Translations under genes and position numbers: made by a program
Shown here: positions 25,225 to 34,079 of the stretch, piece by piece
Layout of the letters: every line of letters starts with the position of its first letter
Numbering within the stretch: the stretch's first letter is position 1
The notes under the pieces: generated by a model
Databases searched by the model: none
The model's input: the letters and a program-made list of their open reading frames with translations, nothing else
What the model was told of the DNA's origin: nothing
Assembly: GCA_018241765.1 (NCBI GenBank)
Contig: JAFEDD010000011.1
Location: forward strand, 56,102-120,101
Source of the DNA: Pseudomonadota bacterium
Lineage (GTDB): Bacteria > Pseudomonadota > Gammaproteobacteria > Burkholderiales > Casimicrobiaceae
DNA length: 64,000 nt
Direction: 5' to 3'

Positions 25225-25911
25225 ATGGCAAGCAAGACGCCGACCACGAAACAGGCCGCCCGCGCGGCCGGCCCCATCGGCACCGCGCTCGCGGTCATGC
25301 GCACGGCGACAGGGCTGGCCAGTCAGGCGGGCGACGCATTGAAGGCGGCGCAGACGATCGGCACCACCATCAAGGCGACGCGCGAACTGCAGGATCTGTC
25401 GCTGGCCGAGCTCGCGCGTCGGGCCGGCGTGCCGAAGGCCGTGGTGAGCCGTGTCGAGGCGGGTCTCACCAGTCCGACCGCCGTGATGCTCGCGAAGCTG
25501 GCCGAGGGCATGACGGTGTCGGTGTCGTCGCTGCTGCTCGGCGACATGGGGCCGCCGGTGCACATTCAGCAGGCTGCCGAGCAGCCGTTTTTCAAGGACC
25601 CGAAGAGCGGCCTCGTGCGGCGAACGCTGTCGCCGGTGAGCCCCGATGCCGCCGTCGAGATCGTGCACAACACGCTGCCGCCGCGGCGTACGACACCCCA
25701 TCTGGCCGCCCATGCGGTCGGCACGCAGCAACATATGGTCGTGCTCGCGGGTCGCATCGAAGTGAAGTCCGGCAAGCGCGAATTCAAGCTCGCCGCCGGC
25801 GATGCAGCGCAGTTCGCGGGCCATCTGGAGCATATCGTGCACAACCCGGGTCCGCGTCGAGCCGAATGGTTGCTGGTGATCGTGGCACCTCCGCGCCCGG
25901 CGCGTCGGTGA
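25225..25911 (+). CDS. XRE-family regulator with C-terminal cupin domain
   Basis: Encodes 228 residues. After a 50-residue Ala/Thr-rich leader there is a helix-turn-helix of the Cro/CI type (IKATRELQDLSLAELARRAGVP, KAVVSRVEAGLTSPTAVMLAKLAEGM). A linker leads to a small C-terminal beta-barrel (residues 145-220: HLAAHAVGTQQHMVVLAGRIEV, KLAAGDAAQFAGHLEHIVHNPG) of the cupin type. Regulators of this layout sense small metabolites; the target is unknown, and the adjacent DMT exporter is a candidate. ATG 25225 is preferred over GTG 25219. Confidence 0.82.
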   Translation: MASKTPTTKQAARAAGPIGTALAVMRTATGLASQAGDALKAAQTIGTTIKATRELQDLSLAELARRAGVPKAVVSRVEAGLTSPTAVMLAKLAEGMTVSVSSLLLGDMGPPVHIQQAAEQPFFKDPKSGLVRRTLSPVSPDAAVEIVHNTLPPRRTTPHLAAHAVGTQQHMVVLAGRIEVKSGKREFKLAAGDAAQFAGHLEHIVHNPGPRRAEWLLVIVAPPRPARR

Positions 25912-25987
25912 TTTCCGCCGAACCGTGCTGCCCCAGGTCGGAGCGGCTGCCCGTGATGATGCCGAATCGAGACCCGGGCGCGAGGCG

Positions 25988-26857
25988 ATGGTTCTGAGCG
26001 CGCAGACGTCGGGCATGGTTCTCGGCACCATCGGCATGCTGATCTTCAGCCTCACGCTGCCGCTCACGCGTGTCGCGCTGGCGGGTGACGCGCTGTCGCC
26101 CTGGTTTGTGTGGTCGGGGCGTACCGTGCTCGGTGCCGTCGCGGGTGCTGCGTACCTCGGGTTCGTGCGAGCGAAGACGCCGCCACGCGCGGCATGGCGA
26201 CCGATCGCGGGGGTGGTGCTCGGCGTTGTGTTTGGCTGGCCGCTCTTGAACACGGTGGCGTTGCAGAGCGCACCGGCGAGTCACGCCGCCGTCGTCAACG
26301 GCATCCTGCCGCTGGCGACGGCGCTGATCGGTGCGTGGCTCAATCATGAGCGTCCCCCGCGGCGATTCTGGCTTTGCGCCGTCGCGGGCACCCTGGTCGT
26401 GAGCGGCTACGCGTGGCAGCGCGCGCACGGCAGCGTGCATGCGGCCGATGTGCTGCTCTTTGCCGGTGTGCTGGCGGGCGGCGTCGGCTATGCGAGCGGC
26501 GCCATCGCCACACGCCATCTGCCTGGCTTGCAGGTCATCTCGTGGGCGCTCATCCTCGGGTTGCCGGGAACGCTGTGCATCAGCGCGCTGAGCTGGCCCG
26601 CGCACATCGAGCGCGTGTCCGTCGTGTCGTGGTCGGCCTTCGTCTATCTCGGGCTGATGAGCCAGTGGGCGGGCTTTCTGTTCTGGTATGGCGGGCTTGC
26701 CCGCGGCGGCATCGCCCGGGTGAGTCAGGTGCAGCTCGTGCAGCTCTTCGTGACGCTTGCCTTTGCCGCGCTGCTGCTCGGCGAACCCATCGAGGCGGCG
26801 ATGGCGGTCGTCGCGCTGGTGACGGTGGCCCTGATTGCCATTGGCCGTCGGGCGTAG
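25988..26857 (+). CDS. DMT-superfamily (EamA) transporter
   Basis: Encodes 289 residues with about ten membrane helices in two EamA repeats. The first contains GTIGMLIFSLTLPLTRVAL and SPWFVWSGRTVLGA; the second begins around DVLLFAGVLAGGVGYASGAIA and ends with LLGEPIEAAMAVVALVTVALIAIG. Members export amino acids or other metabolites; the substrate cannot be deduced here. ATG 25988 gives the normal length; an in-frame GTG at 25925 would add a 21-residue non-hydrophobic extension. It follows the XRE-cupin regulator by 76 bp. Confidence 0.88.
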   Translation: MVLSAQTSGMVLGTIGMLIFSLTLPLTRVALAGDALSPWFVWSGRTVLGAVAGAAYLGFVRAKTPPRAAWRPIAGVVLGVVFGWPLLNTVALQSAPASHAAVVNGILPLATALIGAWLNHERPPRRFWLCAVAGTLVVSGYAWQRAHGSVHAADVLLFAGVLAGGVGYASGAIATRHLPGLQVISWALILGLPGTLCISALSWPAHIERVSVVSWSAFVYLGLMSQWAGFLFWYGGLARGGIARVSQVQLVQLFVTLAFAALLLGEPIEAAMAVVALVTVALIAIGRRA

Positions 26858-26891
26858 GACGTAGGACACGATCGGTTACGCTCGCGCCACC

Positions 26892-27506
26892 ATGTATCTG
26901 CCAGCGCAATTTGCCGCACCGGACGACGCGTTGACGCTCGAACTCATGCGTAGGCACCCGTTCGCGACGTTGATCAGCACGGATGCCGAGGGCGCGCCCT
27001 TCGCCACGCATCTGCCGGTGGTGGTGGCGGCCGGGGAGCAGGGGGTGCGGCTCGACTTTCATCTGGCCCGCGCGAATCCGCACGTCGCAATGCTGCGCGC
27101 TGGCGCCCCGTCGATGCTGGCCTTTCTCGGGCCGAATGCGTATCTGTCGCCCACGGTGTATCCCGATCGGCAACGCGTGCCGACGTGGAACTACATCGCC
27201 GCGCATGCCTATGGGCGCCTCGACGAGGTGACGACGGAGGTCGACAAGGATGCGCTGCTGAAGTCGTTGATCGCGTTGCACGAGCCGGCTTACGCCGAAC
27301 AGTGGCGTGGCCTCGAGGCGGCGTTTCAGCGCGCGATGCTCTCCGCGATCGCGGCGTTTCGGCTGACGGTGACGCGGCTCGAAGGCAAGTTCAAGCTCAA
27401 CCAGCATCGCCCGGAGAGTCACACGGCGATGCTGGCGGCCTATGGCGCGGGCGACACCGATGAGCGCGAGTTGGCCGAGTGGCTGCGGCGGTTGACGCGC
27501 GCATGA
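26892..27506 (+). CDS. PaiB/FMN-binding negative transcriptional regulator family protein
   Basis: Encodes 204 residues. The start MYLPAQFAAPDDALTLELMRRHPFATLIS and the block AFLGPNAYLSPTVYPDRQRVPTWNYIAAHAYG are diagnostic of the PaiB family, which adopts an FMN-binding split barrel. GKFKLNQHRPES near the end is also conserved. Bacillus PaiB was linked to repression of protease and sporulation genes; in proteobacteria the role is not defined. A TTACGCT sequence lies just before the start. Its stop overlaps the next gene in ATGA (27503-27506). Confidence 0.9.
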   Translation: MYLPAQFAAPDDALTLELMRRHPFATLISTDAEGAPFATHLPVVVAAGEQGVRLDFHLARANPHVAMLRAGAPSMLAFLGPNAYLSPTVYPDRQRVPTWNYIAAHAYGRLDEVTTEVDKDALLKSLIALHEPAYAEQWRGLEAAFQRAMLSAIAAFRLTVTRLEGKFKLNQHRPESHTAMLAAYGAGDTDERELAEWLRRLTRA

Positions 27507-28414
27507 CGTCACCGACCACGGACGATCTGCGCTTCATGCGCGAGGCGCTGGCGCTCGCCGACGAGGCGGCGCAGGCCGGCGAGGTGCCGATCGGTGCCGT
27601 CGTCGTCGTGGCCGGGCAAGTGGTCGGGCGCGGCATGAACCGCGTCATCCGCGATGGCGACAGCAGCGCGCACGCCGAGATCGTTGCGTTGCGCGACACC
27701 TTCCGCCACATCAACAACTATCGTGTTCCGGGGGCGACGCTCTACAGCACCGTCGAGCCGTGCGCGATGTGTGCCGGCGCGCTGATGCATGCGCGCGTGC
27801 ATCGCGTCGTCTGGGGAGCGCCGGACCCGAAATTCGGCGCGGCGGGCAGTGTCACCGATCTCTTCGCCGAGCGGCGCCTGAATCATCACGCGCGGCAGGT
27901 GGTCGGTGGCGTGCTGGCCGAGGAGTGCGCCACGCGGCTCACGTCGTTCTTTGCGGGGCGACGCCATCGCGCGCAAGCGTTGCCCACGCTGCCGCTTCCG
28001 GTGAGCGTGAAGACGGCGACGTGGCCCGACGATGCCGCCACGCTGAAGGCGATCCGCTTCGACGTGTTCGTCGATGAGCAAGGCATTCCGGCCGACAGCG
28101 AAATCGACGCGCATGATCCAGTGTCGATCCATGCCATCGCGTGGTCGGGTGGCGAGGCGCTTGGCTGCGGCCGCCTGCTGCCCGATGGACACATCGGACG
28201 CATGGCGGTGCGCCGACGCTGGCGCGGACAGGGCGTCGGCGGCCTCGTGCTCGAGCACCTGATCGAACGCGCACGCCAGCGCGGCGACCGCGAGGTGGTG
28301 CTGTCAGCCCAGACGCACGCCATCGGGTTCTACGAGAAATTCGGATTCGTCGCAGAGGGAGAAATCTATCCGGACTGCGATATTCCCCATCGGGACATGC
28401 GCAAGCGGCTGTGA
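27503..28414 (+). CDS. tadA: tRNA adenosine(34) deaminase TadA fused to a GNAT acetyltransferase
   Basis: Encodes 303 residues. Residues 1-155 are a complete TadA: zinc ligands H57, C87 and C90 and the proton shuttle E59 (HAE...PCAMC) fall at the same numbers as in E. coli TadA, and GEVPIGAVVV and GAAGSVTDLF are conserved. It converts A34 to inosine in tRNA-Arg(ACG). Residues about 170-303 are a GNAT domain of the ElaA/YjdJ-like type (IRFDVFVDEQGIPADSEIDAHD, IGRMAVRRRWRGQGVGG, AIGFYEKFGFVAEGE). No stop or frame slip separates them. The acetyltransferase substrate is unknown. It is translationally coupled to the PaiB gene. Confidence 0.92.
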   Translation: MTSPTTDDLRFMREALALADEAAQAGEVPIGAVVVVAGQVVGRGMNRVIRDGDSSAHAEIVALRDTFRHINNYRVPGATLYSTVEPCAMCAGALMHARVHRVVWGAPDPKFGAAGSVTDLFAERRLNHHARQVVGGVLAEECATRLTSFFAGRRHRAQALPTLPLPVSVKTATWPDDAATLKAIRFDVFVDEQGIPADSEIDAHDPVSIHAIAWSGGEALGCGRLLPDGHIGRMAVRRRWRGQGVGGLVLEHLIERARQRGDREVVLSAQTHAIGFYEKFGFVAEGEIYPDCDIPHRDMRKRL

Positions 28415-28441
28415 GCGCCTTGCGCCATCGCGCCCACCTCG

Positions 28442-28969
28442 ATGTTTTCACCGATGATGACCATGACTCAACGCAGCCTGCGCCGGATCGCTTTCATGAC
28501 GTTTTTCTCTTCCTTCCTCGCACTCGTCGGCTGTGACCGCGTTGCCACCGGTGAACTTCAGGCCGGCCAATCGACGGTGGCCGACCTCAAGCAGAAGATG
28601 GGGGAACCCGCCTCCGTCACCCGCGAGGGTGATCGCGAGGTGTGGGAATACCCGCTCGGCCCCGAGGGCGTGCGCACCTACATGATGACGGTCGACGCGC
28701 AGGGCACCGTCGAGCGCATCGAGCAGGTGCTGACGGAGGCGAACTTTCGCCGCATCACGTCTGGCATGACGATGCCCGAAGTGCGCCGCATCCTCGGGCG
28801 CCAGAGCCGCGAACAGCGCTTTGCGATGACGCCGACCGAAGTCACGCACGAATACAAGTTCAACGACGGCACCGAGGACGCCTATTTCGACGTCACCTAC
28901 GACGCCGACGGCCGCGTCAAGGGCACCGGCTACGACCGCTTCAGTCTGCGGCCGGGTTCGGCGCGCTGA
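28442..28969 (+). CDS. BamE/SmpA-like outer membrane lipoprotein
   Basis: Encodes up to 175 residues. A lipoprotein signal ends at the lipobox LVGC (cysteine at about residue 31 from this start), so the protein should be lipid-anchored. The body consists of two related halves: GELQAGQSTVADLKQKMGEP...EVWEYP and ITSGMTMPEVRRILGRQ...THEYKF. Each has the helix-then-strand pattern of the BamE fold. It is therefore a duplicated BamE-like protein rather than the canonical single-domain BamE. Several ATGs (28442, 28454, 28457, 28463) could start it; the shorter ones give a more usual signal length. A palindromic repeat begins 8 bp after the stop. Confidence 0.78.
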   Translation: MFSPMMTMTQRSLRRIAFMTFFSSFLALVGCDRVATGELQAGQSTVADLKQKMGEPASVTREGDREVWEYPLGPEGVRTYMMTVDAQGTVERIEQVLTEANFRRITSGMTMPEVRRILGRQSREQRFAMTPTEVTHEYKFNDGTEDAYFDVTYDADGRVKGTGYDRFSLRPGSAR

Positions 28970-28976
28970 GCGCGGC

Positions 28977-29102
28977 CAGCAACTTTTCAACGCAAGCCGC
29001 ATCCATGACGGTCTTGGCGGCTGATTTGCCGCAAAGTCGACCTATGCCGAAAATCGCCGCCAAGCCCGTTGTGGGCGTCATTTCAGAAAAAAGTTGTTGC
29101 TG
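28977..29102 (+). repeat. Dispersed palindromic repeat, copy 3 (complete)
   Basis: A 126-bp element. The ends CAGCAAC (28977-28983) and GTTGCTG (29096-29102) are perfect inverted repeats; CTTGGCGGC (29013-29021) pairs with GCCGCCAAG (29056-29064). The left half carries the shared blocks GCAAGCCGCATCCAT, CTTGGCG and AAAGTCGACC of copies 1 and 2. It lies directly behind the BamE-like gene, as copy 2 lies behind phaM. Confidence 0.8.
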
Positions 29103-29210
29103 ATTTTCGCTGCGCTTTCGTGATCACGCACGCACGTTGCCGCGTCGCGCCGTCGCCTGCGCCGCCAACGAGCGGGCGGCGCGCGGGATTGTGGTTGCCC
29201 CCCGGCGCCG

Positions 29211-29675
29211 TCAATCGGCGTTCATCGCGCGGACGGCGTCGAGCACGGCTTGCGCGTGGCCGGGGACTTTCACGCCGCGCCATTCGTGCGCGAGGCGACC
29301 CTTGCGGTCGATGACGAAGGTGCTGCGTACGACGCCGCGGACGTTCTTGCCGTAGAGCTTTTTCATGTGGATCACGTCGAACTGCTGGCAGACGCGCTCG
29401 TCGCTGTCGGAGAGCAGCGGGAACGGGAAGCCGTGCTTCGCGCAGAAATTGTCGTGCGACTTGACGCTGTCGCGCGAGATGCCGACGACGACAGCGCCGG
29501 CGGCGAGGAATGGCTCATGCAGCGCGGCGAAATCGAGCCCCTCCGTCGTGCAGCCCGGCGTGTTGTCCTTCGGGTAGAAGTAGATGACGACGATGCGGCC
29601 GCGCTGGTCCGCCAGGCGGAACTGGCCGCCGCCGTTCGTCGGCAGCGTGAAATCGGAAACGGTGGCGGTCGTCAT
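29211..29675 (-). CDS. Bcp/PrxQ-type peroxiredoxin
   Basis: Encodes 154 residues that reduce peroxides through a reactive cysteine in YPKDNTPGCTTEGLDF. The resolving cysteine found five residues later in E. coli Bcp is absent; a second cysteine occurs further on (HDNFCAKHGFPFPLLSD). It may therefore act as a one-Cys or atypical enzyme. VRGVVRSTFVIDRKGRLAHEWRGV is the conserved C-terminal part. The ATG at 29675 gives a normal N-terminus; the longer frame is not conserved. It ends the reverse block that begins with the DUF1800 gene. Confidence 0.9.
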   Translation of the reverse strand: MTTATVSDFTLPTNGGGQFRLADQRGRIVVIYFYPKDNTPGCTTEGLDFAALHEPFLAAGAVVVGISRDSVKSHDNFCAKHGFPFPLLSDSDERVCQQFDVIHMKKLYGKNVRGVVRSTFVIDRKGRLAHEWRGVKVPGHAQAVLDAVRAMNAD

Positions 29676-29738
29676 GGCGGGGGAGGCGGGCGTTGCGGCT
29701 CGTGGGTGACGCGCTGCATCGTAGCGCAACGCGCGCCC

Positions 29739-31601
29739 CTACGTCATGAAGCCGACGTTCCAGCCGCCCGGATGCGCGGCGCGCAGCGTCGGGAACATGG
29801 CGTCGACCTGCGTCGGCGTGCCGAGCGGCACGCCGAACCAGTTGGCGATGGTCGCAAGCACGGCGTCGCCCGAGGTCGTGGCCAGCAGTTCGCCGCGATC
29901 GAGCGCGTGGTTCAGTCCGTTGCAGCGGGCGCCGGGCGCCGTCAGCGAGCCGTTGTAGCGGTCGGGTGGCATGCCGACACGCGGCACGGCGCCGCAGTTC
30001 AGGTCGGGCGACATCCAGACGGAACTTCCGGCCGTGGCCGCCGAGACGTTGTGGTTCATGCCGTAGATCTTGCCGCCCTGGACGGCGCCGCCGAGGACGA
30101 GCGAGTAGCTGCCCCAGCCGTGATCGGAGCCGTTGCCGTTGGAGTTCAGTGTTCGCCCGAACTCGCTCATCGTGACCAGCGTCACGCGATCCTGGGCGCT
30201 TCCGGGCAGATAGCCGGTGCCGGCGGCGTCGCGGATGCGGACGTTGCCCAGCGCGCTCCAGAAGGCGTTGACGGCGAGGCTGATCTGGCGGTTGTTTTGC
30301 GGGTTGTTGTTCCAGAACTCGCTGCCGTGGGTGTCGAAGCCGCCGATGCCGACAAAGAAGATCTGCCGCTTCACCGGCGATGCCGCGCTGGCACCGAGTT
30401 GATTGCTCGCGCGGATGATGGCCGCCACCATGCGCAGCTGCGCGCCGAGCGAACCTCCGCTGAGGCTGAGCCCGGAGGCCACGGCGTTCTGGAACGGGGC
30501 GACGATGTCCTCGCTCGGCGGGCTGTTGAGGAAGGCGGCGCTGATGTCGATCTCGGTCTGGATCGATTGGTTCATCGTCTGTCGCCACTGATCGTGATAG
30601 ATCGACACGCCCTCGGCCACGCCGTTGATGCGGCTGCGGAACGCACCGTTCAGCGCCGTGTTCCAACTGAAGCCGCTGTTGACCCGGACCGGCCCGCCCG
30701 CGATGCAGTACGGCGAACCGGGGTTCGCGTTCATGAAGCTGGTGCCGGTGTTGCAGACGGTGGGGGTGGCCGGCGGCGTGGTGCTTGCCGTTTGCAGCCG
30801 ACCGATGTTGCCGCTGCCGACCTGATAGGCGACCGCCGTGCTCGCGGCGCTGGGGTCACTCAGCATGAAGGGGTTGATGCCATCGATCGAGATCTGAGTC
30901 GAAATCCTTGCCCCGGTGTTCATCGCTGCGATGCTCGGATTGGCGGCGATGCGCCCGCCGATGCCCGTCGTCGGGTTGGCCACATCGGCGGTGCCGCTCA
31001 TCCACGCCCGCTGCTGGTCGTCGTGTGAATAGAGATTGACCGGCGTCGGCGGGCGGCTTGCCGACGGGCCATACCACTGCAGGCGGTTGACCGGCGCGAT
31101 CAGCGGCCCGACGTTGGCGACGACGGCGAGCTTGCCGCCGTTGTAGAGCGCGCGCAGTTCGCTGTAGCTCGGGTGCAGCGCGAACTGGCGACCGTAGGTG
31201 TGGGTGGTGAACACGTTGCCCACGCCGGGGTCGCTGCCGGTCGAGAGGTTGAGCGCCGTGGCGGCAAGCTGCGCGTTGGTGTAGGAGAGATCGCCGCTCG
31301 ACGTGCTCTGGTTCTGCGGGTCGCTGCCGTTGGCGCGGGCCTGGCGGTAGCGCGTGTATTCGGTGATGCCGCTGCCGTCGCCGTCGCGGTAGGGGATCAG
31401 CACGTTGGCGTTGTCTTGCCCACCGAAGAGGAACAAGCAGACGATGGCCTTGTAGTCGGCCCCGACCTCGGTCGGGCCAGGGTCGCCCGCCGCGTGGGCG
31501 ACGCGGGTCAGCGCCTCGAGGGTCGGCAGGCCGCCGGCGAGCGCGAGCGCGGTGGCTTGCTTCAGGAATTGGCGGCGATCGTGCCGCGTCGGATACTTCA
31601 T
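29739..31601 (-). CDS. DUF1501 family exported protein (Tat signal)
   Basis: Encodes 620 residues. The N-terminus KYPTRHDRRQFLKQATALALAGG contains a twin-arginine motif (RRQFLK), so the protein should be exported folded through the Tat pathway. DUF1501 features follow: AIVCLFLFGGQDNANVLIPY, NVGPLIAPV, FFVGIGGFDTHGSE, VTLVTMSEFGRTLN and SDHGWGSYSLVLGGAV. The fold is thought to be sulfatase/alkaline-phosphatase-like with metal-binding His/Asp residues; the reaction is unknown. The start at 31601 was chosen because the Tat motif begins there. It lies 13 bp after the DUF1800 gene, its usual partner. Confidence 0.9.
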   Translation of the reverse strand: MKYPTRHDRRQFLKQATALALAGGLPTLEALTRVAHAAGDPGPTEVGADYKAIVCLFLFGGQDNANVLIPYRDGDGSGITEYTRYRQARANGSDPQNQSTSSGDLSYTNAQLAATALNLSTGSDPGVGNVFTTHTYGRQFALHPSYSELRALYNGGKLAVVANVGPLIAPVNRLQWYGPSASRPPTPVNLYSHDDQQRAWMSGTADVANPTTGIGGRIAANPSIAAMNTGARISTQISIDGINPFMLSDPSAASTAVAYQVGSGNIGRLQTASTTPPATPTVCNTGTSFMNANPGSPYCIAGGPVRVNSGFSWNTALNGAFRSRINGVAEGVSIYHDQWRQTMNQSIQTEIDISAAFLNSPPSEDIVAPFQNAVASGLSLSGGSLGAQLRMVAAIIRASNQLGASAASPVKRQIFFVGIGGFDTHGSEFWNNNPQNNRQISLAVNAFWSALGNVRIRDAAGTGYLPGSAQDRVTLVTMSEFGRTLNSNGNGSDHGWGSYSLVLGGAVQGGKIYGMNHNVSAATAGSSVWMSPDLNCGAVPRVGMPPDRYNGSLTAPGARCNGLNHALDRGELLATTSGDAVLATIANWFGVPLGTPTQVDAMFPTLRAAHPGGWNVGFMT

Positions 31602-31614
31602 GATGCGGCTCCGG

Positions 31615-33966
31615 CTAGCGTTGGATCTGGAATTCGGGCGTGTGGACGGCAAGCCACAGCGCCGCCTTGACGCGGTTGCGCTTGCGGGCTTGCCATGTCG
31701 TCAGGTCGTTCGCCGTGGGATTGGCCGGCAACGTGAAGACCGGATAGGCCGCGGCGCTGTCGAGTGCGGCGGCGAGCGCGGCCTTGTTGGCCGGACTGAG
31801 CGTGCCACCGAGCAGCACGAGGTCGATGTAGTCGAACATTGCGGCGGAGCTGGTCTGCAGGTTGTAGAGATCGGAGAGGTCCGAGAAGACGCAGTCGGTG
31901 AACACGGTTTCATTGCAGTCACCGGAAAAGTCGCCGATGCCGAACTGACGCGTGAGGTTGTTCGAACTGGTGTTGGCGACCAGCGAGCCGAAGAAGTTCT
32001 GCGTGCTCGCGATCGCGGTCGTCGTCGTGATCTCGAACTCGGGCGCCACCGCCCCCGCGGCGGACACCGGGCCCGGCGGTGTGAAGTCGGGGTGGTAGAA
32101 ATTGAACACCGAGGGCGATTGCAGCGGACCCTGGCTGATGCCGTACTCGACACCGTTGATCCAGTAGAGGCGGTAGCGTGCCGAGGGTGAGGTGCCGTTG
32201 AACGCACGCAGGATGGCCGACAGTCGAAGCATCGGCTCCCTGAGTTTGCCGAACTTCGCGTAGTCGGCAGGCGAGAGCGCGGTGGCGGGCGACACGGCTT
32301 CGGCATCGAGGAAGATCGCGCGCAGCACGGCTTTCATGTCACCACGGATGCCGCTGCCATTGTCATTGAAGATGCTGGCGACACGCTGCACGTAGCCCGG
32401 CGTCGGGTTCGACGTGACCAGGAACTTGATCAGGTGCCGGCCGATGAACGGCCCGACGTTCGGGTGACAGAACACGTTGTCGATGGCGCTCGCGAGATCG
32501 GCGTTGGCCTGCGCGACGCTGACCTTGGTGCCGCTCGTCACGCCGGAGCCGGTGGTGTTGATCGCCGGCAGCAACCCGTCGAGTCCGCCCGCCGCGAGCG
32601 GCCTGGCGACCGCCAGCGCCGCCGTGCAGGCCGCCACCGGATTGGCGTAGTCGTACTTCAGAAGCTGTTTCGCCAACGCGCTGTGCTTGCCGGGGAAGGC
32701 TGCCATCGGCCGGTTCCATGCGGCGAGCACCGGCGGAAACGCTTCACCGCCCGCGTTGGCGGAAGGGGCGGCTCCGGGATACCACCACCAGTACGGGTGC
32801 GTCGCGCCATTGCCGTCTCGGCAGTTGTTGCGCGTCACCGCGTAGCCGGGGTCACCCGCCTTGCAGTAAGGGTCGTCGTACGAGAACCCCGTGAAGGCGC
32901 GGGCGAAACCCTTGACGGTGTCTTCACCGTAAGTGGCCGCGCCGCCCGCCGTGCCATCGACGTTCAGCATGACGAGACCGACCGAAAACAATTGCAGCAC
33001 TTCGCGCGCAAAGTTTTCGTTCGGCGTCGCGCTGTTGCCATCGTTGCGCAGGTGATTCAGGTATTCCCCCATCGCCGGTGACAGGGCGACGCGTTGCAGC
33101 AGATCGCGGAAGTTGCCGAAACTTGCGTCGGCCAGCACGTCGAGATAGCCGGCGAGGCCCAACGGATCGCTGATGCCATTCTCGGACACCACCATGACCT
33201 CTGACAACGCGAAGGCGACGCGCTGGCGCAACTGGTCTTCGCTCTTCAGCGCCTGTCCCCAGAATGACTCGCGCGCCATCTCGGAGTAGAAGCTTTGGTT
33301 CAGCGCGTCGTACTCCGCCTTGCGCGCGAGCAGATACGAGAAGTGGCTTTGCGCGCGCGGCAGCGCAAACTGATCGCTCAACCAGCGCGAGCGGCGCTTG
33401 CGATGATCGCTGCCGCTCACGGCGCCATCGGGCGGCAAGGCGAGAAAGCCCTGGATCGTGGCAAGGCTTGGGCCGAACGTCGATTGCGTCAGGAAGCGGG
33501 ACGCTTCGATCTGGTCGGCGCCTGGGGCGGCAAAGGTCACCGTGCAGCCACCGCTGATGAACGCGCGCATCGCGCCGGCATCCGGTCGCGTGGCGAAATT
33601 GACGGCAGCGATGCCGTCGGCGAGTTTGGCCGACGAAATGCCGAACGCAGCGCGCGTGATGAGTTGTGCGTCCTGGACATCGAACAGCCCGTCGCCATTG
33701 ACGTCGAGTTGGTTGAGGTTGCCGCTGATGTTGTTGCCGACGGTCACGGCATCGGCCCCTGTTCCTGCGACCAGGGCAGACCCGCGCAACCCTTGCGCGT
33801 AGCGCAGCAGCAGCAGACCGTCTCGAAGGAGATCGAAATTGGCGGCATTGGTGACGGTGTCGCCGCCGACACCGGTGGCCGTCACGTTGAAGGGGCATGC
33901 CGCCTGCGCGAGCGACGGGGCGAGCAGTAGCGCGAAGCAGGTGCGGAGGGTACGCAGCGATGTCAT
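31615..33966 (-). CDS. DUF1800 family exported protein with dockerin-like calcium loop
   Basis: Encodes 783 residues. A Sec signal peptide (cleaved after SLAQA) leads into an N-terminal region with one clear EF-hand-like loop, LDVNGDGLFDVQDAQLITR (about residues 87-105), as in dockerin-type repeats. DUF1800 follows from about residue 150: SRFLTQSTFGPSLATIQGF, REVLQLFSVGLVMLN, FARAFTGFSYDD, FIGRHLIKFLVTSNP and QSPSVFNFYHPDF. DUF1800 and DUF1501 genes form a widespread two-gene unit of unknown function, and this pair has the usual order. It is transcribed away from a short gap before the xseA stop. Confidence 0.9.
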   Translation of the reverse strand: MTSLRTLRTCFALLLAPSLAQAACPFNVTATGVGGDTVTNAANFDLLRDGLLLLRYAQGLRGSALVAGTGADAVTVGNNISGNLNQLDVNGDGLFDVQDAQLITRAAFGISSAKLADGIAAVNFATRPDAGAMRAFISGGCTVTFAAPGADQIEASRFLTQSTFGPSLATIQGFLALPPDGAVSGSDHRKRRSRWLSDQFALPRAQSHFSYLLARKAEYDALNQSFYSEMARESFWGQALKSEDQLRQRVAFALSEVMVVSENGISDPLGLAGYLDVLADASFGNFRDLLQRVALSPAMGEYLNHLRNDGNSATPNENFAREVLQLFSVGLVMLNVDGTAGGAATYGEDTVKGFARAFTGFSYDDPYCKAGDPGYAVTRNNCRDGNGATHPYWWWYPGAAPSANAGGEAFPPVLAAWNRPMAAFPGKHSALAKQLLKYDYANPVAACTAALAVARPLAAGGLDGLLPAINTTGSGVTSGTKVSVAQANADLASAIDNVFCHPNVGPFIGRHLIKFLVTSNPTPGYVQRVASIFNDNGSGIRGDMKAVLRAIFLDAEAVSPATALSPADYAKFGKLREPMLRLSAILRAFNGTSPSARYRLYWINGVEYGISQGPLQSPSVFNFYHPDFTPPGPVSAAGAVAPEFEITTTTAIASTQNFFGSLVANTSSNNLTRQFGIGDFSGDCNETVFTDCVFSDLSDLYNLQTSSAAMFDYIDLVLLGGTLSPANKAALAAALDSAAAYPVFTLPANPTANDLTTWQARKRNRVKAALWLAVHTPEFQIQR

Positions 33967-34079
33967 GGTACGTCGGAAAACGATGGCGTCATGGCATCTT
34001 ATGCCAAAAGCATCGTCACCACCCCGATGACAACATCATTTCCGGAACTCGCGGCACCGTCCAACGCCGCGCTTGCGTG

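Noticed and set aside
23629-26253. An 874-codon reverse open frame antisense to cysS and neighbours
   Set aside because: It is the mirror of well-recognised forward genes in high-G+C DNA, is rich in Arg/His/Gly, and shows no domain. The same applies to other long antisense frames, e.g. inside phaC, glnS and czcA.
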